DNA of 64,000 nucleotides from positions 495,993-559,992 of the forward strand of contig NW_006281104.1 in the NCBI RefSeq assembly GCF_000203795.2, read 5' to 3'. The position numbers and the translations under genes are program-made. Origin of the DNA: Batrachochytrium dendrobatidis JAM81. Taxonomy: Eukaryota > Chytridiomycota > Chytridiomycetes > Rhizophydiales. Positions 10,466 through 20,620 of the stretch are shown piece by piece; position 1 is the first letter of the stretch; every line of letters begins with the position of its first letter. The notes below the pieces were generated by a model. That model saw only the letters and a program-made list of their open reading frames with translations. It had not been told where the DNA came from and ran no database searches.

Positions 10466-13400
10466 ATGTCTACATTGGTAGAGCCATCTGTACAACAGTT
10501 ATCTATTGCTACTGCATCAATGGAATTCCAACAGAACGACATTACTACATCCAGCAGCAATGAGTGTCCTTCCAAGACATCTGTGGAGACCAACACTACT
10601 ACTGCATCATGTTTAATACAAATACCTCCACTCACTCCACCCAAGCCAAAGAGTAGTTCAGCTAAAGCAGCAGTCGGTAGGAGTGGTGAGCCAACCAGAC
10701 CTATTCCATCCATTCCTTTATGCAATGGCTCAAGACCAGACGAAACACTCAAGCAGACGAGTCATGCCAATCTGACCACTGTGCAGACAAGCAGTTTTGA
10801 TATGAATAAGAACAAGGAGAGTGTTGATACTACTTGCAGTAGTGGGCCATCCTATGAGTCCACACCCTTGCCTTGTATCGGTTCTAACCAGCTACCTATT
10901 CAAGTACCGCGACGAGTTTCTTCCATGGCAGCAGGCATGAGTATGGCGATTGCAGCACAAGCAATGAGAGAAGCCAATCAGACACATGCCATGATAGCAC
11001 CACTCACTACTGTAGGTGATCGCATTCTATATAAAAACAATGGCTCGCAAGAAAAGCTTGGAGTAGTAGCAAATCCATCATCATCAAGTCTATGTCATGA
11101 CATTAAAGAGCCAATGATGACCATTACAGAGTTGGATTCGGAAGCCGGCATTGCAGCAACCACCAATGTTGTGATTCCATCATCTGTAGCAGGAATGGTC
11201 TTGACACCACCAGCGCTGTTGCCCAAACCCATTCATCTAAAAACACTCTCCAGTTCTACTAATGTAAAACTGGATCAACACATCAAGATCATTCAAACTA
11301 TACCACAACCCGCATCGCAACCATCAGATTCTGCCAACATGACATTGGATTCTGATGGAGCGAGATGCGCTGAACCCGCGCTGTCAAGCGTGCCCAGCGT
11401 GAACAGAAAAGCCCTATCATTGACAATGCCATCCATACAGTCTGAACAGAAGCCAACATCCATTGTACAGCCTCACCTTACCACTAGAGGTTATCTTGCA
11501 TCCCATCAACTTTTATTAGAACAATCACATTCTCTCGCAACTCAAACACCATCATCGGATACTGTCGGCATCAGTGTGACGGGCATTGGTTTAGATACGA
11601 ACTACAACTCAATGCTTGGCACTAACTCTCATCGCATTTACAACAATAACAACCGTTCAAGCTCTCGCTCAAGTACATCAAGCAATGGCAGCATTTATAA
11701 TAAAACTCGTTCAGACTCTGGTCGCTCGCAGTCTTTGGCTAAACGCATATCATCCAAGGTCATGAGCATATTCTCATCCCGCAAGACTATAGCTGATCAT
11801 CCAGAGTTGGCAGGCATTGATGAGCTGAATGAGCCTGAATATATCAATCAACCGCCTCATACTGGTCTTGCAGATCATCAAACAGCCACAACCCATTCTG
11901 ACAACTTTACAGTAGGAAGAACATCAGTAGAATCCAACCACTCTGCATTGTCATATCAATCAACATCGTCTGCCAAGACTTCTGGGTTTGAAAAGCGTCT
12001 GTTTGGATCGTCCAAGATGAAGCAATCTCATACCAACATCAAAAGCTTCGGCTCTGATTACAGCCTTGGTCACATTGATCCCTCCATACCATCCTCAAGC
12101 AAGTTGCTTCCTGAAAGCAATCCTTCTTTACGTTCCTTGGCATCGTCATCGCTTACTACCACCATTCCTCCATCTAATGTCACTCGCACTCTTGAACCTT
12201 TCAATCCATCCATCGTATCATCTGCACCATTGGACTCACTTGATCACTCTGTCAAGGTAATTATTTATCAATGCGACACTATGTTGGACTCTTGCGTTGT
12301 ACATGTAACTAACCAAGTATCGAATCATGTAAATTTGAAAATCAAGACTTTGCTTTCTACACAGAATGTTGATTCCAAACAACAGTCGCCTATCACTATT
12401 TCTGCTGTTACTACTGCCAAGTCCAATTCAGATCCTTCTCCTGTGTCTGAACTCCTCACTTACCCGGTTTCTTCCGTATCCACAACATCCCACTCAGAAA
12501 ATACAAGCATTGAAAAGTCCATTCCACCATTGCTTTCATCTTCACTTGCACCATCATTGAACCATTTTTCCACAGTGGCTGCGGATCCGAGTTTATCTAA
12601 TACTGGCTCAAGTCGTGCCAAATTTGAATCCTTGAATCACGCTAAACCATCACTGCCTTGTAATACCAGCGCAACTACATCAATGTCTATGCTACCCGTT
12701 TTACTGGTCGATCAACCATTTGATTTATCATCATCTATATCTATTCCGCCTCCAACATCTATATGGTCACCGTTATCGACTTGTGCTGCGTCATCCATTA
12801 TTCCTCAGTCACATATGATGTTTATGTCATCGACATCGTCCAGTATAGCTGCTACTGCTCCTTTAGGAATACCATTGTTACTCGACTCGCCTATGCTTGT
12901 TTCGACTTTGGCAGTATCTGTAGCACCAGAAACTTTGACTACTTCAAACATTACCCATAATTCTACAACTTCTTCATCTCAATTGATTTCCGCTACCGCG
13001 CCTGGTATCACTACCTCTGGTGGCTCAGGTTCATCCATACAACTGCCTTTAGTACAGATTTCTCCTTTGATGGAATTCGAATCTTGGACACCACAGGATC
13101 TTGTACACGATCAGTCTCTTGCATCTAGTACAACTGCCATGCCTAGTAATATACGGCAATCTAGCATGCATGCGACATCATCCCCAGTGAATATTCCAGT
13201 GCCTTTTCCCCATCAGCTTTCACTAAGCGCCAGTATACCATCGTCACATATGTCCATGCCAAGGCCTGTTAGAATTAGCAGTAGCACCAGTCCTAACTAC
13301 AGAGGAAGGCTTTTAACCTCTCCTCGTACCATTCGATCCCCATCTTCCTCTCCGCCCAAACATTTAACAGACTGGAATCCGTCTATTTCTCCTGTTGCTT

Positions 13401-15757
13401 CCGAGGAAGAGCTTAGTGATTTTAAGAAATGGGTGCTGACTCGTGAGAATACAGATGTTACAGTTCACTCGATTGTTGCCAGTCCAGTTACTTTGAAAAA
13501 AAAGAATTCATTCAAACGAACCAAATCGTTTGCTGAGCGTCATATCAATATTACTGCTGCATCACCCAAACACATCAGTTTTGACATGGTTGCTCATTCC
13601 AATACTATGCATGGTAATCAGAACCGTTTTACTAGCCTCAGTGATAATGATAGCTATACCAACACGCTCGATACGGATTTGGAAACTAATGATACAAACC
13701 CAAAAAATGTGTTGCCCATTTTTGACGAGTTTTCAGAGGGTGATTTGATTCAACCACAGCTCTCCACGGACCATTCTGCCTCGTTATCTAGCAATCTCAA
13801 CACGAGCCCAAAGTCGGAAAAACTACTTCGTTCTCATGTGTATCGTAGTCGTAATCTGAGGCGTGGTTTATTTGCAAATGATCCGTCACGAAAGACTTTT
13901 TCAGACTCTAGCCCTGATACGAGCAATGTTTCTGATACTCTCAAGGTATCAGATGATGAAAAGCATACAGACAAGGATCAATCTACACAAAAGTCTGAGA
14001 TTGCTGATCCTGCCTTTGCAGAAGTTTCACAAGACGTTGATCCTATGCCATCGCTTCAGTCTACAACATTGGCTTCAGAGTCGATGGCTGTCAATGCATT
14101 CATGCTATCTCCTACAACCGATTCGCTTGACCTGGCATCTATTCCTCCAGAAGGCACTGCACGTCGTCGTCAAACCAAAAAAGCGTTTGCTGCTGTAACG
14201 CCTACAGTGGTGCATGCTGACTTGACCCATCCCTCAACCAAATCACTTCTTGGTCCAATAGAATCCTCTGACTTTAAAAACTTTAATGATAGTTATTCCG
14301 ACGATGCCTCAGATTCATCCGAATCATCCGAATCTTCATCAGAATCTGTTTCACCAACTTTTTCTTTGTTACCAGCACTTAAATATGATGCTGGAAATAC
14401 CCCTCGACTTCTCACCTCGTCCAAGAGTTTAGATTTGGGCGAACTGGAACGCAAACCTATTGGCGAGTTTCAAAAATCATCTTCACTTGCATTACTTTTA
14501 GAATCTTCTTTTCATTCTTTTGTCAAATCAAAGCATAGTGTTGACAAGACGAGTACAGCAAATTCTCAATCATCCTCAGCAAATCCTACAGCTTCAAGGA
14601 CTTCTACAGACCGCTCATCCACCTCTACCAAACCAAAACATGCATCCAAAGAACCCAGTAATAAGCCATGGAATTGGATCAAGGATGTACTTTATCCCAA
14701 GAAAAGCAAATCCGTCGTGAAAGACGTGGATACGTTTAGCAATGATAACAATCCATATGATCATGATTGGAACCCATACCCACAAGATTCTTTAAATGGC
14801 GAATATGGTACTGGAGATGGATCTGTACTATCCAATAGTGGTTATGAGTGGTCTGGTGGCAGATTACCATCTGATGATGAAAAGAATATTTACAAACTAT
14901 CGCATATGAAGCTAGCACAGCTAGGGCGGCCGTTGGAACATCAGGTGGCAATCTCTAATCTAATGATGTATATCTTGAGTGTGCATGCGGATGTGACGCT
15001 GAAACGTCGCGGACCTCGTGTGCGCGGTTTGCGTAAAGGAGGGAGTCGCCGTCGCATGCGACATCAACAGCAGCAGGAACACATGCAAAGCCAACAAGAA
15101 ATGTATGATGGCCAAACTGACATGTCATATTCTTCTACACCTCAACAGCCACTGATTGACATGCAATCAGCGGGTCAGCTCGCTGTTGGGTCTAAATTTA
15201 TCCCACAGCCTGCTTCTTCTGTATTTGCCAATGATACTATGTTTAGTGGTAGTTATGGTGAATCTTCTCAACTGCAACTCAATGGAAGCAGCACATTATC
15301 TGAACTTGACAAATCTTCCAGGACAAAATCATATTCAACGCAAACCACCTTGAACCCTGACAAGGAAACTGCAAATGCACAGCTAGATCACGCCAGTGCT
15401 AAAGCAAATGGAGATGGCGGTCAAAGTGATAGCGATGGTGAAGAAGCAGACGATGAAGATGAGAGAAGTAGCGGTGATAAATCTGCGATGCAGTCTTTAG
15501 AAACCACTGGATCAGCAAAGTCTAAATTGAATCATGTAGGGAATGGCATGATTTCTGGACGACACGGTATGAGTCAGTCTCGTTCCTCTGCACCATCTAA
15601 TACATCAAGATCTGGTGTATGGAATCAACTCAAACGTTCAGGTTCTCCTCCCTTGACAACGATGCTTCAAAAGCCTATATCGAATACGAGCGATAGTACC
15701 CAAGATGAAGATGAAGACAATGTACCTTTGGGTATGCTACAGGGCCGTCGGTCATAG
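10466..15757 (+). CDS. Very large Ser/Thr-rich protein with Zds-like C-terminal motif
   Basis: One open frame of 1763 residues. Most of it is low-complexity serine, threonine, proline and asparagine-rich, with many SP/TP and RxxS sites, as in a heavily phosphorylated scaffold. Near residues 1430-1510 it has the order PWNWIKDVLYPKKSK, then KNIYKLSHMKLAQLGRPLEH followed by QVAISNLMMYIL. This resembles the C-terminal domain of fungal Zds proteins (IYRLSH.KL...RPL..QV..SN), which bind the PP2A regulatory subunit Cdc55 and control mitotic entry and exit. A basic stretch (RRGPRVRGLRKGGSRRR), glutamine runs and an acidic patch follow. The Zds assignment rests on this short motif; the rest has no recognised domain. 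An in-frame segment at 12257-12364 looks like an intron that need not be spliced. Confidence 0.7.
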   Translation: MSTLVEPSVQQLSIATASMEFQQNDITTSSSNECPSKTSVETNTTTASCLIQIPPLTPPKPKSSSAKAAVGRSGEPTRPIPSIPLCNGSRPDETLKQTSHANLTTVQTSSFDMNKNKESVDTTCSSGPSYESTPLPCIGSNQLPIQVPRRVSSMAAGMSMAIAAQAMREANQTHAMIAPLTTVGDRILYKNNGSQEKLGVVANPSSSSLCHDIKEPMMTITELDSEAGIAATTNVVIPSSVAGMVLTPPALLPKPIHLKTLSSSTNVKLDQHIKIIQTIPQPASQPSDSANMTLDSDGARCAEPALSSVPSVNRKALSLTMPSIQSEQKPTSIVQPHLTTRGYLASHQLLLEQSHSLATQTPSSDTVGISVTGIGLDTNYNSMLGTNSHRIYNNNNRSSSRSSTSSNGSIYNKTRSDSGRSQSLAKRISSKVMSIFSSRKTIADHPELAGIDELNEPEYINQPPHTGLADHQTATTHSDNFTVGRTSVESNHSALSYQSTSSAKTSGFEKRLFGSSKMKQSHTNIKSFGSDYSLGHIDPSIPSSSKLLPESNPSLRSLASSSLTTTIPPSNVTRTLEPFNPSIVSSAPLDSLDHSVKVIIYQCDTMLDSCVVHVTNQVSNHVNLKIKTLLSTQNVDSKQQSPITISAVTTAKSNSDPSPVSELLTYPVSSVSTTSHSENTSIEKSIPPLLSSSLAPSLNHFSTVAADPSLSNTGSSRAKFESLNHAKPSLPCNTSATTSMSMLPVLLVDQPFDLSSSISIPPPTSIWSPLSTCAASSIIPQSHMMFMSSTSSSIAATAPLGIPLLLDSPMLVSTLAVSVAPETLTTSNITHNSTTSSSQLISATAPGITTSGGSGSSIQLPLVQISPLMEFESWTPQDLVHDQSLASSTTAMPSNIRQSSMHATSSPVNIPVPFPHQLSLSASIPSSHMSMPRPVRISSSTSPNYRGRLLTSPRTIRSPSSSPPKHLTDWNPSISPVASEEELSDFKKWVLTRENTDVTVHSIVASPVTLKKKNSFKRTKSFAERHINITAASPKHISFDMVAHSNTMHGNQNRFTSLSDNDSYTNTLDTDLETNDTNPKNVLPIFDEFSEGDLIQPQLSTDHSASLSSNLNTSPKSEKLLRSHVYRSRNLRRGLFANDPSRKTFSDSSPDTSNVSDTLKVSDDEKHTDKDQSTQKSEIADPAFAEVSQDVDPMPSLQSTTLASESMAVNAFMLSPTTDSLDLASIPPEGTARRRQTKKAFAAVTPTVVHADLTHPSTKSLLGPIESSDFKNFNDSYSDDASDSSESSESSSESVSPTFSLLPALKYDAGNTPRLLTSSKSLDLGELERKPIGEFQKSSSLALLLESSFHSFVKSKHSVDKTSTANSQSSSANPTASRTSTDRSSTSTKPKHASKEPSNKPWNWIKDVLYPKKSKSVVKDVDTFSNDNNPYDHDWNPYPQDSLNGEYGTGDGSVLSNSGYEWSGGRLPSDDEKNIYKLSHMKLAQLGRPLEHQVAISNLMMYILSVHADVTLKRRGPRVRGLRKGGSRRRMRHQQQQEHMQSQQEMYDGQTDMSYSSTPQQPLIDMQSAGQLAVGSKFIPQPASSVFANDTMFSGSYGESSQLQLNGSSTLSELDKSSRTKSYSTQTTLNPDKETANAQLDHASAKANGDGGQSDSDGEEADDEDERSSGDKSAMQSLETTGSAKSKLNHVGNGMISGRHGMSQSRSSAPSNTSRSGVWNQLKRSGSPPLTTMLQKPISNTSDSTQDEDEDNVPLGMLQGRRS
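12257..12364 (+). other. Possible 3n, stop-free intron (exitron-like) inside the Zds-like gene
   Basis: The segment starts GTAATT and ends ACACAG, has consensus splice borders, is 108 bases (36 codons) and contains no stop. Its translation is hydrophobic and cysteine-containing (VIIYQCDTMLDSCVVHV), unlike the polar Ser/Thr-rich protein on both sides. Splicing or retention would both keep frame. Confidence 0.5.
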
Positions 15758-16024
15758 CAGTTTACGCATAATACACTATTGATATCTTTATAAGCATCAG
15801 ACAAAGGATCGAATCTATTGACCAAGACTGGGATGAAATTCTTACTCTTGACCTTTTTTGGACCAATACAATCCTGGTTTGATATTTTGTTATAATTAAA
15901 CTCTTGTAAGACATTTGTAAATGAATAGCAATTCAACCGTTGCTGAAGCGTAGAGATTGGTTAAAGCGAGATTTATTGAAATTTGAGAATCTTGAAATTG
16001 GCGAGTTGACTTTACACAACAGTC
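15758..16024. other. Short gap between the Zds-like gene and RPA1
   Basis: 267 bases with no recognised element; it serves as 3' region of one gene and 5' region of the next. Confidence 0.5.
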
Positions 16025-18701
16025 ATGAATCCACAACCAGAGATTTCTCTCAGCACTGGAATCTTTCAGTCCAACAATGAGTTGCCAGAGGGCACTGCTT
16101 ATCCTGAAGCCATTGTTCAAGTGCTTAATATCAAGAAAGTACCCAATGGACAAGGTCAGCCTGGCATGGAGCGATACAGGTATATTGTGCTGTTGGATTG
16201 GATTGGTTTATATGACTGCATTGAGGAGAGCTGTTACAAGTGATAAATGGTTTATTTATAATCATGAGTTGGATTGCAAATGGTTTGACCAACTCATGAG
16301 ACGATTGTATTGAACTGCCAAATTGGCTGTTCTATTGCACTCTTCACTACAGCTCTGCTTGCAATTCATTGTCTTTATAATGTCATGTCTTGTATGTGCT
16401 CTAATGTTTAGCCTGTGAATCTGTACAAACGATCTGGTCTGGCATCAACCATTCCATTTCATTGTTGGAATTTCGGACATTTTTATTCCGGCCCTCTAAA
16501 CTGCTTTGCTCATCAGACTGATGATTTCGGACGGAGTCAACTATATTCAATGTAAGTTTGATTCTGCACTATTAGTCCATACTGTCCGATTTGTCATGGA
16601 ACTTACTTTTAGTATGATTCAGCCATGATCGCATCACAGCTGAATGAATTGGTTAGTTCTGGAAGCATCACCAAGTTTGGAATCATTAAACTACAAAAGT
16701 ATATTTGTAACACTGTTTCATCCAAGCGGTGAGTTTGCTTTTTGTTGATATTCAACATGCTGTCTGAGAACATCAAAGGTGGCTTTGCAGATTACCAACT
16801 TGACATCTAATTTCATTTATGATTAGTATTTTAATTATTCTTGCATTGGAAAATTTGACTCCATTCAATGATACTATTCAACGAGTTGGAAATCCTGTGA
16901 GTTTGGATGGTAATACTGTTACAGATCCTAATGCAGCTACACACGCGCCAGCAGTTGGTAGTGCATCTACATTCGGACAACAACATGCTCCTGCCTTACC
17001 CACATCCTCCTTTTCTCGGCAACAGGGACAGCAACCCATGGCATTACCATCCAATTACAACCAGCAGGCGGGTAGATCTGCTTTATCTGGTAGTGGTAGC
17101 AGCAATATGCCTTATGGGGGCGGCGCTTCTACTGTTAACAATGGAGATACCGCAGGTCCATATTTTGCCATCAAAACTCTTAATCCATATCAAAACAAGT
17201 GGACAATCAAGGGTGTTATTATCAACAAAGGATCTGTTCGTACATGGAACAAGGCTGGCCGCGAAGGCCGTCTCTTCAACTTTACTATTAGTGATGACTC
17301 GGGTGATATCAGATGCACTGGATTTAACGAGGCTGTGGATATGTTTTATGAAAGCATTCAAGAAGGTCAAGCCTATGTCATTTCCAAAGCCATGATCAAG
17401 GTTTCTAATCCAGCTTTTAACAAGGGCGGCCATGATTATGAAATGACAATCGATCCTCATACAAGCATCACTGTTGTAAGATTGATGTTTCTAAATGTAT
17501 GAAATTGATTCTGCTTGAACTGACCAAAAACGTCGACTTTTAAACTATTTTCAGTGTAATGATCCTAAATCTATTCCTCAAATCAAGTACAATGCTTTAA
17601 CTCTTGACCGTTTGCTCGAGGTGGAAAAAGATGCAGTGATTGATATCCTTGCAGTGGTCAAGGAATGTTTCCCCGTGAGCGAGATCACCACCAAGGCAAA
17701 CAACAAGGTAATGTACTTTTTGATATTTACATGTTTTTGGATTGTTAATAAATGTGTTGTTTTTCATGTATATTTAGCTCAAAAAGCGAGATTTGAATAT
17801 TGTGGATGAATCGGGCTGGCTGGTTCGCTTGACCCTTTGGGGAAGCCAAGCAGAAACGTTTGAGCATTCTGATAATCCAGTGATTGGCATCAAAAATGCT
17901 CGAGTTGGTGATTTTGGAGGACGCACACTGTCAGTAGCTATGTCGTCTACTCTGACCTTGAACCCAACTATGCAAGATGCTTTTCGTCTTCGTGGCTGGT
18001 TTGATGCCAAGGCGTCAAGCATAGATTTTCATACTTATTCTAAAAGTAGTTCTGGTGTTACTAGTGGTAATTCAACACATAGCAACCTCAAGACCATTCA
18101 ACAGATTCAGGATGCCAATCTTGGCAATGGTGAAAAGGTAAATCTCGACATGATTTTACTGAAACCCAGCAGATTTGAGTTGCCGTATATGATTTCGAGT
18201 GCTCATGATGAAACTATCGATCATTAGCCCGACTATGTTTCACTAAGAGCATTTATTTCGTTTGCCAAACGGGAGAATTTATGGTACCCAGCTTGTCCCA
18301 ACGAAGCTTGCAGAAATAAGAAAGTTGTTGAAATTGGATCTGAATGGCGATGCGAAAAGTGCGACTCCAACTATCCTCATCCAGTTTATCGATACATTAC
18401 ATCTTTTAGTGTTTCAGACTACACAGGCCAAACATGGCTTCAGGCATTCAACGAAACGGTCGAAAAGGTTTTGGGAAAAACTGCCAATGAGATGCAGAAA
18501 TTGGTTGACACGGACAAGGATGAGTTTGATCGTATCATTGAGCAGGCAATATACCAAGAGTATGTGTTTGACGTTCGGGCCAAAGCAGAAATGTATCAAG
18601 ATGCCAAGAAGACGAGACTGACGATTGTTGAGGCTAAAGAGGTGGATTATGCGGCAGCAAGTCGGGAAATGCTGGCCACGATCAGCAGTGTATTGGGCTG
18701 A
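16025..18701 (+). CDS. RFA1: Replication protein A large subunit (RPA70)
   Basis: Seven exons: 16025-16179, 16517-16551, a third from 16625 to about 16729, a fourth from 16827 to about 17475, a fifth from 17555 to about 17708, 17778-18137 and 18228-18701. The N-terminal OB fold (DBD-F) includes GVNYIQ then SMIASQLNELV. A Q/S/G-rich linker follows. DBD-A starts at IKTLNPYQNKWTIKGVI, then DBD-B (DESGWLVRLTLWGSQAE), then DBD-C. DBD-C contains a four-cysteine zinc ribbon, CPNEAC and CEKC, at about 18287-18357, which holds the RPA trimer on single-stranded DNA. The protein coats ssDNA in replication, repair and recombination. The splice from GEK to PDYVSL matches the family exactly. The first intron is 337 bases, long for this window. 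Confidence 0.95.
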
Positions 18702-19551
18702 ATCTAGTCACTTGTCTTGACTAGTTTTATTCCGACTTGAAGCGTGAATAGGTTGCATTCCAAATGAAATTGGGATTTTATACCAAACATTGAATAAAGG
18801 AATCTGCATATTGAATTGAGTTGAAGATTTGAAACTGAGCCAAGTCGCGCAATTTTGATTTTTTGATTTTTAACACTTTACATTTGCATCACTCAGGTAG
18901 GAGAATATCGACTGACTTGTCGATTGACTTGTGGATGCGTACGCATCCATCCACTGATGAATACACACTCGAGCATGCATGCATTCATGCATGCTCACCT
19001 TCTAATGCATGCATGGATTCTATATGCATTGATGATTGAACCAGTGGTGTTGACCACTCGACTTTGGCTCATCTGTCTTGTACAAGACTACTGCAGATCA
19101 CACATGTCTCAACCTAAACTACAGCCAGTAATTCTTGGACTAGTCTACACATCTACTACACTTTGAAACCTCGATCAATCCAGCATCACCCCAGTCTCGA
19201 GTACTTCATCTTTAATACTGATTGCCCAGTCTATTGACTTGGTTCTTGAATCAATGATGACTTTGGACCTGGGACTGCAATGAGTGTCTTGTTGACGACA
19301 AAGTGCTTTAGAGCAATCCCTTTTATAGACTGTCTAGTTTGAAGCTACAACAAGTTGTATCTTTGAGATTGCACATTGATTTGAGCATGACCGATTTCAA
19401 CTCAATCCATTGTGGATGCATTCAAATCGATTTCATTGTTCAAGATGTGAATGGTGTTTTTCAATCTGGAACGTTTGACTAACTTGCTCGTTTATCACTC
19501 AATGTTCTCATTCTACTTTCAATTGGTTAATTAGGCGGTTTCATCTCAGCA
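18702..19551. other. 850-base intergenic region upstream of RPL9
   Basis: No protein gene was recognised. It contains a cluster of ATGCATGC motifs and a perfect hairpin (listed separately). The right part should contain the RPL9 promoter and 5' leader. Confidence 0.6.
18971..18996. repeat. Perfect inverted repeat with ATGCATGC core
   Basis: Arms GAGCATGCATG and CATGCATGCTC pair over 11 bases around the loop CATT. Another ATGCATGCAT follows at about 19005. This is a dense cluster of self-complementary 8-mers in a gene-free region. Confidence 0.7.
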
Positions 19552-20202
19552 ATGAAGTCCATCTCCCAAGAACAAGAAATCACCATCCCATCGGAAGGTA
19601 CGATATTGTAGTTGTGTTGACAATCTGGACTGATGTATTCTCCAATCCATTGCTCATTCTTGAATGCTCTATAAAACATTGTAGTGACTCTCAACGTTGC
19701 CGCCCGTGTATTCACCGTCAAGGGTCCCCGTGGTGAACTCACCAAGGCCTTCAAACATGTCCAGATGGATATCACCCGCCTTTCCAAGGAAAAGCTCCGT
19801 GTCCGAGTTTGGCACGGTGGTCGCAAGCACGTTGCTTGCATCCGTACCATCTGCTCGCATGTTGAAAACATGATCAAGGGTGTCACAAAGGGCTTCGAGT
19901 ACAAGATGCGTTTTGTCTATGCTCATTTTCCCATCAATGCCAATATTGCTGACGACAAGAAGCTGATTGAGATCCGTAACTTCCTCGGCGACAAGAATAC
20001 TCGTCGTATTCCCATGCTTGATGGTGTCACCGTCGATGTGACCTCTACCAAGGACGAGATTGTTTTGATCGGAAACGATATTCAGAACGTCTCTCAGTCT
20101 GCTGCTTCCATCCAGCAGTCTGTGCTTGTCAAAAACAAGGATATCCGAAAGTTTTTGGACGGTATCTACGTTTCCGAAAAGGGTCTTTTTGTCAAGGAAT
20201 AA
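19552..20202 (+). CDS. RPL9: 60S ribosomal protein L9 (uL6)
   Basis: Two exons, 19552-19597 and 19685-20202. The first encodes only [15 protein letters not shown] and part of the next codon, and the intron lies within the first 16 codons, as is common in fungal ribosomal protein genes. The second gives [19 protein letters not shown], then [30 protein letters not shown], and the end [18 protein letters not shown]. This matches eukaryotic L9 over its full length (about 187 residues). L9 sits near the GTPase-associated centre of the large subunit. The gene is noticeably richer in C-ending codons than its neighbours, as expected for high expression. It is convergent with the GPI13-like gene. Confidence 0.97.
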
Positions 20203-20310
20203 TCAAATATAACATTATTTCTTTAGTATTCAAATCAGTTGTTTTTATTGGCGTTGGGTATTATAATTCAATGCTGAGTGTATAGTTTTCAGATTCGAGC
20301 TTCATACATT

Positions 20311-20570
20311 TACGGCCGTATTCATGTAAAATGGAACACTTGTATCTTGCAGTCACTCTTGGAATAAACAATGGTTAAATACTCGGTACGCTTCCCCATT
20401 GGAAACTACATTGCTTTTTCAATAAACGCAACGTTCATATAACAGTCGACCTCTAAACTCATCCCTGCTGTATTTGATTGAACAAGTACGGAATGGACTA
20501 GACTATGATGTGAATGCTATTTTGAACATGCATTCAATCCTTGGTTTATTTTATGTGGACCTGCTACAGA
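20311..20570. repeat. TIR-type repeat element, copy A
   Basis: The left end reads GGCCGTATTCATGTAAAATG at about 20314. An internal AAACAATGGTTAAATACTCG resembles the copies at 43.6 and 46.6 kb. A weak reverse-oriented end (TTATTTTATGTGGAC) near 20545 may be the other terminus. No coding capacity is seen. The right boundary is uncertain. Confidence 0.55.
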
Positions 20571-20620
20571 TACACGTATGCAATCTACAGTAGATGAAGC
20601 AAGATTGGATCAAAACAAGT

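Noticed and set aside
16907..17395. 162-codon alternative frame in RPA1
   Set aside because: Overlaps the RPA1 exon in another frame; the RPA1 frame carries clear OB-fold motifs.
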